In this document: positions 24,834 through 37,415 of the stretch, piece by piece
Layout: each line of letters opens with the position of its first letter
How positions within the stretch are numbered: position 1 is the stretch's first letter
Assembly: GCA_025677815.1 (NCBI GenBank)
Contig: JAIXMP010000010.1
Coordinates: forward strand, 124,001-188,000
Source of the DNA: Phascolomyces articulosus
Taxonomy: Eukaryota; Mucoromycota; Mucoromycetes; Mucorales; Lichtheimiaceae
Reading direction: 5' to 3'
Length of the DNA stretch: 64,000 bases
Made by a program: the position numbers and the translations under genes
Notes under the pieces: model-generated
The model's database searches: none
Told to the model about the DNA's origin: nothing
The model's input: the letters and a program-made list of their open reading frames with translations, nothing else

Positions 24834-27287
24834 ATGCCGCGCCATGAGCGACTACAACATCAACGTAGTACCGGCAACATTCTTAATCGTATGCGACATA
24901 ATGTACGCAAAATATTATTAATTCATAAACGTAATCCTAATAATAATGAAAATAACAGTAACAACAACAATAATAATAATAATGATAATGATGATATTCG
25001 TCGAAATCAAACAGTCAACAAAAAACGCGACTGGCGAACGTTATCTCCAGAATGTCCACCTTTACCATCCGTTGATCTCTCACCACCCAATGGTGATACT
25101 ATACTATCTAACACAGCACATTTGAATAATTCCAACGGTGCTGAGCACTTGACATCTTTGACAGACAACAAGGTGCGTAGTCATTATTTTGTTATTATTA
25201 TCATTATCATGTTATCAATTAATTCGTTGTATACAAATTATTATTATTATTATCTTCGGGCAAAAGAGTATAAAAAAAAAGAAGGCTGCATTCTTTTTAT
25301 ATTATATAATATAATTTTATATGGAAACTTTTTTTCTTGGGTCAAAGGTGGTTGTTGTTATGTGCATATGTACATGTATGCATTTTTATCAATAACAACA
25401 ACAACATTAGGATCAGGATTGTATATATATTACACTATATAATATAATATACTTGATGTTGTTCTTTTTCTTTTATAATAATGAGAGTTTCTTCTATCAT
25501 TTCCTTCTTCTTATTCCCTTCCTCTCCCCCATATATATTTTCCCCTTTTCTTTGTTTTAATCTTTTATATACCGAATATGTGCTCTCACGCCACTTTTCT
25601 ATTTTAATTATCTCATCAACTATTATCTATATACTTCATGTTTAAAATTAACCTTTTTATTAATACTTTCTTTTCTTCTTTTTCTTTCTCTTTTTTTCAT
25701 TTATATAGATTGAAGCCTCTACCGTTCATACTACATTATCCACTAATAATTCTACATCTATTACCACCACTACTTCATCTAATAATAATAATAACAATAC
25801 ATCACCTCTTCCTCCATTTCAATTCTCACACTCTTATCATCGTAGTACATCCTTCTCCACCATAGCAACTGGTGTTGTTATTGAAGGACGTCATTTATAC
25901 ACTATACCCGAAGAAGGAGAAACCATGGATGCATCATTACAGAATTCGAATGAACATTATCCACCACCTTCCAGTGTTCGAGTTTCTGATGAATCATCTC
26001 CTTCCTCCCCTTCTTCCTCTTCTGTTTCTTCCAATTCATCCAGTATTATGTATCGACCCCCAACAGCATGGTTTACTGAAATGCCCGATGCGCCTCATGA
26101 TGATACACTTATCGGTGACGAAGCCCGGTGTCAACTCAAACTGGCTCGCATTGTTCAAGCTGCATCCAAACAACAAAAACATGATCAAAACGCACGAACG
26201 GAGATATTATTTGATGACCATGACAACGTGCGTTCCATTAGAATTATTACACGGCATACGGATGATAATAATAAAATTACGGATGAATATTGGCGGTTCA
26301 GTGGGTAATGTATCATTATGTTTTTTTCCGTCATGATCCATTGTCACCCTATATACTTCTTCTTTATGCGTACTCATCTTTTTTAAAACAAATGCATTAT
26401 TATATATAGTAATTCGCAATATTTACCTCCCGAACTTCCATGTGGCGTATACAATCAAAGTTTAGCGGATGTTTGGATCATGGGTATCATTTCGTATCGA
26501 ATGCTTGTTGGAAAATATCCATTTACTGCACCAAACGATCGTAAACTCTTTAGTAAAATGATGCATGGAGACTTTAGTATCCCTGGACAGCTATCAGATG
26601 GTAAGTGTTCATTGTGATAAATATAATAATAATAATAGTAATCTCACCATATACAAGATGTTCTTTATTGGAATACATTTTCAGAAATATCACAAAGAAA
26701 AGGAAGTAGACTCATCTTTTTTTTTATTGTAATGTGTACCTGTAGATGCAAAGGATTTACTTCGACGCATGTTAGCTCCGGGTAACGCGCGTGCATCATT
26801 GGATCTCATTTTGTTTCATCCCTGGCTCAAGCCTTGTTCTTCCATCATACTCCGTAATAATAACAGTAATACTAATAATGATTCTACTGAACAACAACCC
26901 GTCTCATCATCCTCTTCTTCTGGTGCAATCGCTACAACAGCTAGTCCCGATCCTCCTCCGAAGACCTCTCATCCTGTTGTTGTATCGCAAAAAAAGAAAC
27001 AAAAACAACCCTTGTCTTCCGTCCATCCTACTATTCCACAATCATCACGACAATCTCAACAACATGGTCATCATGATACATCTGTATCTGTAAAATCATG
27101 TAGTAGTAGTTCGCTTCCGATCAAAAAACAAAACAAAACAAAACGGAAAAAACGACGACGACAGATCACTCGATCTATTATGCGAATCTTCTTTTTTTTG
27201 ACAAAAGGACCTTATCCTCCCCCAAACCAACCTTATCGAGAGCTGGCTCTTCTTGATCGCGTTCATCCAACTACTGCGACTGTATAA
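24834..27287 (+). CDS. Tribbles-like pseudokinase candidate
   Basis: Four exons: 24834-25172, 25709-26304, 26410-26600 and 26746-27287. They join in frame to 555 residues. Residues 1-245 are disordered (poly-Asn, poly-Ser, Thr). Residues ~250-400 match the lower half of a kinase C-lobe: GNSQYLPPELPCG (APE region), LADVWIMGIISYRMLVGKYP (subdomain IX), LFSKMMHGDFSIP, AKDLLRRML and LFHPWL. The catalytic-loop position reads ARCQLKLAR, so the HRD Asp is replaced by Gln and the Asn is missing. No DFG and no Gly-rich N-lobe can be found. LVGKYPF..LFSK...G.FSIP is strikingly Tribbles-like. The C-tail is Ser-rich then strongly basic (KTKRKKRRRQ). An active kinase is unlikely; an N-lobe lost to mis-modelled exons is possible, though exons 1 and 2 join cleanly. 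Confidence 0.7.
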
Positions 27288-28917
27288 TGTGCATACCCTA
27301 TTCCTTCTTTATATATATATATATATATCTTCTTGATGATGGTAACTCAGAATCCATCCATACATACATTACTTTACATACATTATATATATATACTACT
27401 AATAGTCATTCCTTTCCTTTATATCAAACAAAAAAAAAAAAAACTTACAAGAACCCCTTCTTCTTATCCTGTCCATTCCTTTTCAGTCATTCATTCATAT
27501 TATATATTATATAGACATTTATAAATGATGAAATCAACTCTACCTCTTTTTTTTTTGTATATGAAAACACAACATCCAAAAAAAACATTGTATTTATTAT
27601 TATTATTATATACATTTTTGCATAATAAAATACTGCTATTCACTTATATTGGCATTCTTTGCTTAGAATCAAACTTATGATAAAGGTTTCCCACCTCCAT
27701 TGTTATGTTGTACAACATTTGATCTCAACTATAATGTAGACAGATAAAAAATACTTTATGTATTCTCTCCATAATGCCTCCTTCGTTATAGTAAATAGGG
27801 AATTCTCCCAAAGGATTATGTGCATTCATCGAGTACATAAAAAAATTCATTCTCATCCATTTACTATATACTATTACTATCAATCCTAGAAGAAGAAAAC
27901 ATCCTTGAAAGAATGTTCAGAAGAAGTGACCACTGACACAATCTTTTTTTTTATGCAGAAACTAAAGCAGGATTATACTAACATAGAGTTAAAAAATCAC
28001 CATTATTTTTATAATATTGCAACTAACTTTTATTATGTGTGGGTTTCCTCCTTTTCTAAATAATATCAGATATAACACTTCTTAATAAGAATATTTTATA
28101 GCTATTTTACCTTAAAAAAAGGAGAGATTGAATCGCTTACATCTGAAATTCATCAATTAGAATATCTATATTAGTTTTGTTTTAAAAAAAAGTCATTTTA
28201 GAAAAGAGATGACTTGCATCTACTTCAAAGGTTGCAAAGTGGATCTAGATCCTTTCAATTTCTTCTTTATATGCTAAAGCATAATGATGTAAAGAGTACA
28301 AAAACTGGTTTCTTATATTAGTAGTTGTGAATTATTATTATAAAAAGAAAAAAAAATTAGCTAGAGGTGTCCATCCCTTTCAACCCCTCGAAAATAATTG
28401 TGTTATTACACAAATTATATAGAAATGATCATTCTTCTTCTCTAATAATAGGATTCATTATTACACTATTGACAAGATATAGAGTTGTAAATGATAAATA
28501 AAATATAATAAATGGTAATTAAGTAATATATGGATCATTTATTTCATGTTGCTGCAACTAATATAAAATCATCACCATCAATCATAGAGTGTCAACTTAC
28601 CCATAATAATAATAATAGTCCAATATTCAACTCCTTTGGAGTGTTATATATCAAATAATTTACAAGTTGGTCCTCGTGTTATACTAATTATTATGCAGCA
28701 AAAAAAGAAGAAGAAAAATACAATCTATCCAAAATAAAACAAACATAACCTGGCAACTTATCTGAAAAACATCGTTTCTCGCTTATGACATAAGCTTGTT
28801 GGCATATCCACTTTTTGGTGTCACCTGTAAATTCCGATTTTGGAGTAAAAGAATTGAATTATATGAATTATCTTTTACTATTCTTTTTCCTCCTATTAAA
28901 AAAATAGCTGGTAACTC
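27288..28917. other. Intergenic spacer
   Basis: 1.6 kb between same-strand genes. The first 300 bp hold (TA)n (27310-27328) and A-runs that fit a 3' UTR. The rest is AT-rich with no coding, tRNA or repeat structure that I can support. Confidence 0.55.
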
Positions 28918-31900
28918 ATGAACGCCAGTCCTCCAGACCGTCAGAAAAATGGACGATCGCGCGACCGAAATATCAATTTATTAAAGTACTATGGCATTGG
29001 TGCAGCTAAAGCAGAAGCACGACGACCACTTGATATTGGTAGGGTGCTGAAGGCATATTAATAAAAAAAAACGAGAGTGGATGATCAAGGGGAGAGAGTA
29101 GGAAGGTTTGAAAAAAATATAAAGTGGTTTCATTGACCATTCCTCCCCACATCTCCTTTTCTTTTTTTTTTTTTTTTTTTTTAGACGGTGACACATTTGA
29201 ACCCAATAAATATTTTGCTCGTTTATTAAAAGAAAAATCATTGAATGGACTTGTTAAAAGAGATAATGAACTTGTCACTGGTAAATAAGGGAACTAATTT
29301 CATCTCGAACACATTAAAAAAGGGGGAGAAAGGCGCTAAAAGCCATGGAGGAATCCAATCGCTAAATTTTTCTACTTCTACTATATGAAAAAAAAGAAAT
29401 ACGTGAAATCGATGGTGACATGAAGACCCTTGTTTATGAAAACTATAGCAAGTTTATTAGTGCAACGGATACTATTCGAAAGGTTATTTTTATTACTACC
29501 CTTTTTTTTCTTGTGTGTAGTACTACGGAAAAGAAAAAATAACTCAATGCATAAAATATATAATATAGATGAAATCAAATGTCGAAAGTATGGAATCAGA
29601 AATGGCCAATTTAAACGGTAACATGAATGGCATCTCACAACAATGTACCGAGATTATTGATGCACTTGGTCCTAACCGTGATAAAATACGACGTTTGACA
29701 AACGTGCATAATTTATTAAAGCGGCTACAATTTATTTTCGATTTACCCAATCGACTTAATCGATGTTTATCCACGGGTCAATACGCACAAGCAGTAAAAT
29801 ATTATTCAAGAGCTACTCGACTATTGAATCATTATCAACATTTATCTGCCTTCAAAGGAATCGAACGAGATTGTGATACGATCATGGGAAAAATTAAAAC
29901 TAAAATATGGGAAGATGCAAGAAATCCAGAAAGTTCGTTGGATAAAGTAACCTCTAGTATGAAATTGTTACAAGTATTACAAGAAGATCCAAGGAAACTT
30001 TGGAAAGAATATATTCAAGTGTAAGTTGTCATTTGTTGTTGCTGTCTAGGGAAAAAAAAGAAGTTGACATCTAACCATGTATATAGGCAAGTAGCATGTC
30101 TTGACAACATCACAAACAAAAAATATGATACCATTGAAGAACTTGATAGTAATTGTCTCGTGTTTCTCAATAACACTGTGGAGCAATTCGAAACATTATT
30201 TTTGACCGTGTTAACAAATGAAGAGGAGGTTGATAAAGTGAAAAGTTTGGATGATAATGTAAGTTGACGAGGATTTTATTCATACTATTATTATTATTAT
30301 TATTATTATTATTTTGCTTGCTTGATTGACCATTTCATAATAACATGTAGGATATACGAGAGGCCAAAAGTGATTTAGTACAGGCCATGATACCTCATGT
30401 GGATCGATTTTTTGAAAAAGTTTCAGGATATATCAGCTTACCGGTAAGATTATTATTTTTCTTTAGAACAGGAAAGAAGATCGAACCATCAAAGAATCCA
30501 CCCTTACTTATATTATGGAAAAAAAATGAAGAGTGTCATGGATAGGGATCAATTATTATCACAAATTCGTGTTCTTAGTGGTTTACGTGAATCATTATCA
30601 ACACATGGACAAGCATTAGCAAGAGTGATGGGTACAACAGAAAGGATGAACGAATTAACAGCAAATTGGGAAGGCACGCTGATTGATGGATTAATGAGCA
30701 CAACGACGGAAAAAATGAAAGGTAAGAACGAGATTTTTTTTAAAAAAAAAGTGGTAACATATTATTTTAGTGTGTATTCCACGAGGTATATTGAATGACA
30801 TGCTCATCTATTGGGGGTTGGTGAATTTAGAACGATTGAACCGTTTAGACGAATTCAAGCTCAACTCATTACAAGGCATCGCGGAATATCGAGACGCATT
30901 AGGTGAATTTATCATAGAAACAGATACATGGCTAGTACAACATATACAAAATAGTTGTCTCGAACCTTTACATGATTTGATGACAGTAGCTACCTCTACC
31001 AAGACAGATGGTGGTCAATCTCAATTTACTATACGTGTTCGGGAAAGTCTTCGAAAAATGTGGCAAGATGTGCTTGAGATCATTGCGGTAATATATTCTT
31101 TTTTTTTTTCGAAAGGGAAGAAGAATACGTGAGATGATATGCATTATATTATTTATTACAGAGGATTGGTACTCATGTATTTCATTTATGGATGGTTTAT
31201 TTTAGGATACAAATGAAATCGATCGATCTGCTCCCAAATTGATTGTCGGTTCTCGACTATGTTATGATTTAGCTGAACAAGGCATACCTCAAATTTACGC
31301 CAATGTTTCAAAATCATTGAATAGCAGTGAGGGTGTCATGGATCAAATTATTGGTGCTGACGCTCAAGTGATGGTGGATCAATTTACACGCAAAGGACAA
31401 AGTTTATTGGACGAAGAAACAATGGAAGAAGGATATACTTTAAGTTCATCCATTGAAAAAGAATACCTTGCTCCTCATCGAGCGATCGATGCACCCACTC
31501 AAGTCTCCAAGGTGTGGCAAATCATGTTTGATCGTGTGAATTATTTGGAACAGTTAATGGAATCTGTCTATCCACAACCCACCTCACCCGATATTGGTGC
31601 CGAAACATCAGATACCGAATACGAATTACGATTTGGTAGTGGAAGTGCGACTGGTGGTGGCACTGGCGGCGAAGGATTATATACCCGTCCAACCCAATCT
31701 TCGCATAGTCTTACCACAGCCTCCTCCGAAACACCCGGTGAACCTTCTGGCTTGGGTATCATGCCAAAGTTTGGTTATGATATGACCGTCAACATGATGA
31801 GCAATATTGATAAATTGTTTGCCGATCGTATCGATATTTATCGACATGTTGAACCGACTCCGCTGGGTGTTTGTACCGGGTTACTAAGAATCTTATTAAA

Positions 31901-32342
31901 AGCATTCCATGAGACTGTCCGACAAATGAGACTGAAACAAAATGATTATCAACAATTGCAAATCGATTCTGAATATCTTCGTCTCGTTTTATGGTCGTAT
32001 ACGAATCAAAAGGACAAGTAAAGTATTCTTTCTATGTATGGGCATATTCTTTCTCTCTTTGTTCTAACGTTTACTTTTTCGTGTTAGTAAATGGATGAGC
32101 AATATGCTTCAAGAAATTGTCTCTAGTGCATATATGCGATGTGAAATACCGACACCGATGGATTCTGAAGTAGGTTCTTTGTTATAAATTTAGACTATTT
32201 TTGTTATTTTTCAACTTCAACTCTCGTTTATAACAATCAAGTTACTGACTAATTTTCTTGTTTATTTATTTATTTATATATATAGGAATTAGAAATGATC
32301 CTTTCAAAATACATGCCGAACAATAATAATCAAACAATATAG
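28918..32342 (+). CDS. VPS51: VPS51, GARP/EARP tethering complex subunit
   Basis: Eleven exons: 28918-29038, 29185-29280, 29397-29482, 29569-30020, 30087-30258, 30351-30443, 30532-30721, 30771-31087, 31206-32017, 32088-32169 and 32286-32342. They give 825 residues. The N-terminal core is highly characteristic of Vps51/Fat-free: [64 protein letters not shown] and [16 protein letters not shown] long helical-rod C-terminal part follows. Family knowledge: Vps51 joins Vps52/53/54 in GARP (retrograde endosome-to-TGN tethering) and Vps50 in EARP. Length is close to human VPS51 (~780 aa). A Gly/Ser-rich loop near residues 590-640 ([14 protein letters not shown]) is a fungal insertion. The short final exon contributes 18 codons before TAG. 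Confidence 0.93.
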
Positions 32343-33070
32343 TTATATAATAATTTTTACAATAATCCGTTACTATTATTACTACAATCTACTGCTCTTA
32401 CTATTATTATTATTCTTTGTAATAATCACCTCCTTTGTATACAACAGTTTTTCATTTCCTCTATTTATATAGTTCCTCCTTCCTCGATAAATATCAATTA
32501 TATATTTCCATCCTTCCAATAATTCATAAAAAATATAACTTTGACGCAAATATATATATATATATATATATTGGTTATGGTTGTTGTTATTATACTTTAC
32601 GTAATGAACCTCTGGAGATATCCAAAAAAGGATAGAGAAACCCATGGTTCGTCTAAATATAGATAAAATCGCATTGACGGAAATGGTGGATGAAAAAGAA
32701 AGATGATGACGATGATATTAAACTTTAGTCTTACCTTTGTAAAATTAGGATATTGGATCCATATTATCAATACGATATATACTCACTCTCTAAATAAGAA
32801 ACGCACGATAATAATAAGCTTATAAATTAACCCTTGTGCCATTAATTATGCGGTGAATATAAAATAGCCTTTTGTTTGCAGACGATCCTAAAAAAACTGT
32901 ACTAAATATGGAATAGCTGTCTGCTTTTTGATCCAGGCCCATTACTTTTTCCCTCTTTTTTTCTTCTTCTCATAACTTATATTTTTTTCCCTTCTCTTTC
33001 CGTTCCTTTTTCCTCTTTCTCTCTCTCTCTCTCTTTTTTTTTTTTATTTTTTGAACTAAAAGACATAATT
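32343..33070. other. Intergenic spacer and pyrimidine-rich leader
   Basis: About 730 bp. An (AT)n tract lies at 32550-32571, and a long CT/T-rich tract at 32946-33048 sits immediately upstream of the next start codon, as often seen in fungal promoters and leaders. No gene is seen. Confidence 0.6.
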
Positions 33071-35652
33071 ATGATTAAGAATCTGGGTAAATTAAAACAA
33101 GTAAGTTTGAAATGACACGTCCACCTTTTATTATTTTCTGAGTTATACGGTTATTGGAGATGATGGACGAATGGAGTGATAAAAGAAAAAGATAAATGGT
33201 GACAATTATGCAAAAACTCATCATTATTGTTTGGTTTATTAGTGGACGGGTGAACGTTTAGGTGCAGCTAAATCGACATTACAAACAGAAGACTTTCAAA
33301 GACTCGAAGCAGATACCGAAAGAAAACGTACTGGTTTTGAAAAGATACATGGTGCTTCCGAATTAGTATATGGTCAATTATCCAAGAAAAAAGTGTCACC
33401 CGAAGACGGCAAAACCAAAGTGTACCCCTGTGATGCCTTGGGTTCTTGTATGATGAATCACGGTGGTGCCTTTCAGGAGGATTCTGCTCTTGGTAAGTCT
33501 ATTTTTCTTACTTCATCGTCTTCTTTTTTTTTCTCCTTTCTTTCTTTCCCTTTCCATCCACCCATCTATCTTCCAAACAATCCCCTTCTTTCTATTACTA
33601 TCATTACCCTTAAAACAAACAAAAACTTGCTCCTTTTTTTATTCTATATATAATTAGTTTAATGTAAAAAAAAATGGGGAATCTCGAGAATTAATTCTCT
33701 ATGGATGATTGTTATTTTGGGAAGAAAAGGGGATAGAAGATGAAGTAATAAGTATTAACTTTCTTTATTATTATTATTATTATTCAGGGGCTGCATTGTT
33801 GAGCTTTGGCCAAGTGGAATCAAGAATTGCAGTATTACAAGAAGATTTTTCATGTAGTTTAAAGGAAGATTATATTGGCACATTAGAACATGGATTGGCA
33901 GAATACAAGGAATATCTCGCATTAAAAAAGAAATTAGAATCACGTCGTCTTGATTATGATTCGAAACTTGGCCGTTTACAAAAGGCAAAAAAGGAAAAGC
34001 CGGAACTTGAGCAAGAAATGCAGGCATCTAAACTCAAGTATGAAGAAACAGAATATGATTTAATTCAAAAAATGGTTTATTTACAAGAATTTGAGGTAAA
34101 TACCTATTTCGTTTTTTTTTTGGAAGGGGGGGGGAGAAGGATTCATTTTTTTATTATTGGTTTCATGCGTGTCTATAGATAGATGAATATACTTATATGG
34201 ATTGCATTCATATTGTAGGATACACATTATGAGACATTACGCCGAATGTTGGAAGCACAATACTTGTATTATAGTAGAGCTGCAGAACTGCTGGACGGTA
34301 TGCGAGCTAATTGGGGTCAAGCTGGTGCTAATAATGTGGGTATGGTGGGAAGTGGAAGTGCGAATCCTTTGGGAAGATCAGCTACCACTCGCACTACAGC
34401 CACTTTTGCTAGTAGTACCGTCAGTACACCACGATCCTTGAATAGCCATTCCATGAACGGTGCCGGTGGTCAAGGGGATGATTATTTTGCTTATGCTGAT
34501 TCACCTGATAATACCCAAACTCCCGCACGATCGCCTGGTAATGTGTTATCCTCGATGCAACGAAGACTTAGTACACGACAAGGAAGTGCTGATAGTTTAA
34601 ATGTACAACCTACCGGTCCCCGACGTGTGCCAAGCGCTGCTTCCATTCGTAGCAATACAAGTGAAAAATCAAATTCGATTCGACAACCTCCACCTATGCC
34701 TCGGCGCACTCAACAAGGTAAAGAACTGATTTAGTGGGACGTGAATCAAAAAGGTCACGTGGATCAAATGAAAAAGAGTAATAAAAAAAACGAATGTTGT
34801 TGTTGTGTTACTAGTGTCTGTGTGTGTACCACCTTGATGAATTTTTACCGATCACTAATAAATTAAATAAATATATTTATAGCCTCCACACCAAAACGTC
34901 GTAAAGCCATCTATGATTTTGAAGGAGAAAGTATAGATGAACTATCATTCCGTGCAGGTGATGTGATTACTGTTGTAGAAGAAGTCGATGAAGGATGGTG
35001 GTTAGGTGAAGTGGAACATTTTGGACCTAAACGACGGGGTATTTTCCCTGTAAATTATACTGAAGATATTTTGGGAAACAATCATCGATCTCCACCCATG
35101 CCAGCTCGACCTTCTATCACACCCCCTGCTACAAGTATACGAGAGCAACCGGATGAAGAAGATGATATGGGTTATGCTGCAGCACCTACTACAAATACCC
35201 GGTATGAAAATGATTATTCTCCATTCAGTGACAGTTCTGCATCTTCTTCTACAACACCTGCATATGAACAACAAGTACAACCTCCTAGACCTTATGCTTC
35301 TCGTTCAAACTCCGTCAGTACGATTGGTCATCAAAGTCCTACACCACCACCTCTTTCTCGAAGCTCTACGTATGTTCCACTCGATACGAAACCAATCAAT
35401 ACAACCACCACCACACGAACACCTCCCCCTCCACCACCCGCTTCCAGAATGTCACCAAGTGTCTCTTCATCAACGACAAGAACTCCTCCACCACCACCAC
35501 AAGCACATGCACGTGCATTAGCAAGTGTTGCAGTGGATCCCGTGCATAGCCAAGCTGATGAACCAGCATGCCAGGAGTGTGGATGTACAGATTTTAGTCC
35601 CAATGTATTTAAAAAGGGTCACTGTAAAACTTGTTTCCATAAACATCAATAG
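33071..35652 (+). CDS. BAR-SH3 endocytic protein with C-terminal Cys/His zinc-binding tail
   Basis: Five exons: 33071-33100, 33243-33492, 33788-34095, 34219-34717 and 34883-35652. They encode 618 residues. The N-terminus (MIKNLGKLKQWTGERLGAAK) is an amphipathic start typical of N-BAR proteins. A helical BAR domain follows to ~residue 270, including ALLSFGQVESRIAVLQEDF and YLYYSRAAELLDGM, which resemble endophilin/amphiphysin families. A Ser-rich linker precedes an SH3 domain (~366-420) with ALYDF-type KAIYDFEGESIDELSFRAGD, the Trp pair (EGWWLGE) and GIFPVNY. A Pro-rich region (PPPPPP) follows. Residues 592-618 contain CQECGCTDF, GHCKTC and a final FHKH, a likely zinc-binding tail. Expected role: membrane curvature during endocytosis or autophagy. 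Confidence 0.88.
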
Positions 35653-36095
35653 ATAATTATAATAAAAAAACAGGAAATCAGTAGTATATATATATATATT
35701 ATACTATTATATTATATTTTTTTTCTTTCTTTTGCAAAAAAGATGATCAAGAACAAACATTAATTTACAAAATATTATACAAAATGTGACAGAGAGAGAT
35801 GGAGAGATGGAGAGACAGAGAGACAGAGAAAAAACAGGGCGTGTGTTGTGAAAGGGTTTGAACGATGAAAATAAATAAATAAATATATACACCCCAAAAA
35901 GAAAAAATGTGTTGTTTTTTTTAGATATATGGAGAGGGAAAAATAAAAGGTCTGGGGGGAGGTAAGAAAGAGATAGAGTATAGCAAAGTTATATAAATAT
36001 GTGTGAGTGAGTGAGTGAGTTATTAATGTATATGGGATTATTATTAGTATGATTATAGAATATGAGTCTTTTTTGTCAACAAGAGAATATCTTTT
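35653..36095. other. Convergent 3' spacer with purine-rich microsatellites
   Basis: 443 bp between convergent genes. It contains (TA)n at 35684-35700 and imperfect GAGA repeats at 35790-35830 (units such as GAGAGATGGAGA), plus a (GTGA)n at 36003-36018. No gene is seen. Confidence 0.6.
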
Positions 36096-37415
36096 TTAAT
36101 ATCTTGGAATATGTCTATCAGCCATGGATCTTGGAGGTCGAAAAGAAGTTGACCTTAATGGAGGCGACTGCGTCCTTAATGAATTATAAGGCGGAGGAAT
36201 GCGTCGATGCTAGATAGAAAATAAGAAAAAAAATGTATCAGCAGGACTGGGTGGGAAAAGCGCGATGTGAGGATGATGAAAAAACAAAAAACAAAAAAGA
36301 GAGGGCCATAAGAACATTACCGCATAAGGCATGGAAGATGAGGATGACGACGATGGTGGAAATGGTGGTGCAGAGAGTGGCGGGGTATTATATAAACGAT
36401 TCATACTACTATTATTACTACTACAGTTACTATTGTTGCTATTATTGCCATAACCTCTATAATATCTGGATGAAGAAGGTGGAGACATTCTTCGATAGGG
36501 AGCATATCTTGAGGATGGAGGTGGAGGTGGAGGAAAACGATGATGGTGATGATGATAATGGTCCGTTGGAGGTGCAGTTCGAGTAGCAGAAGGAGGACGA
36601 GAGCTTGTAGTAGGAGTAGAAGGAGAAGTACAAGATGGCGAAAGTGAAAGTGGTGGTGTTCGAGCACGACCATTACTACACGATCGAAGACGCTCTCGAG
36701 ATCTCGGTCGTTCTAATACATCTTGTTTTGTTTGTACAGGTGGTGGTTTTGGAGCTCGTGTTGTCGTTTGTTGTTGTGATGACGATAAAGTAGTAGTAGT
36801 AGTGGGAGGTACAGCTTGAGATGTTGCTTGTGGTGACGAAGGGGTATTAGGTACTGTTGCAGGTGGTGTTGATAGTACACTTGTTGCAACACCACCATTA
36901 CCATTCGTAACAACAGTGGTAGTAGTAGTAGTAGTAGAACAAGTAGAAAAAACGGGAGAAGTAGCTTCTTCTTTATGGGGTTTAGACAACAAGTTCTTCA
37001 TGAGTTGAAAAAGTTCATGCTTTTCTTGTTGTAATTCTTCAATCTTTTGTCGAATGATTTCTTTATCCATGGTTTGAGTACACATCGTATTTGTCGTCAT
37101 TGTGGAAACGACACTTGCAGATGACGATGGAGGAGGAGTATCAGCTCCTGACAGTTCCAATAAAGCATTTGCCACTAGTTCATTATTAGGGAGTTGGTGT
37201 TGTTCTTCTTCAGGACGCTTAAACGGTTCATAATGACAAGCTTCAACAGGAGGTGATGGAAGACCGTTATCAGTTGTTATCAAAGTTGGGGAAGAAAGAC
37301 GCGTCTTGTTCTTTAACTCCTCTTCTTTCTTGTCTTTCTCTCGTTGTTCTTTAATACGGCGGGCAATTGAACATCGGATAGCGTTAATATTTCGAGGAGG
37401 TTGAAATTCGTACAT
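36096..37415 (-). CDS. Disordered Ser/Thr/Pro-rich protein, function unknown
   Basis: Two exons on the minus strand, 37415-36321 and 36209-36096, give 402 residues. The start at 37415 (MYEFQPPRNINAIRCSIARR) is preferred over the upstream in-frame ATG at 37502, because the extra residues are almost pure Phe/Leu/Lys from a pyrimidine-rich leader. Only the first ~40 residues and a coiled segment around residues 120-150 (EIIRQKIEELQQEKHELFQL) look structured. The rest is Thr/Ser/Pro-rich with poly-His, an R-S/R-E patch (RPRSRERLRSCS) and poly-Ser. The second exon supplies PPPYNS and a basic end (MADRHIPRY). The coiled coil and low-complexity tail suggest a scaffold or nuclear factor, but no family is recognised. 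Antisense open frames here are artefacts of triplet repeats. Confidence 0.7.

Noticed and set aside
36233..36586. Plus-strand open frame antisense to the disordered-protein gene
   Set aside because: A poly-Tyr and Glu/Asp-rich mirror of the triplet repeats in the minus-strand coding sequence.
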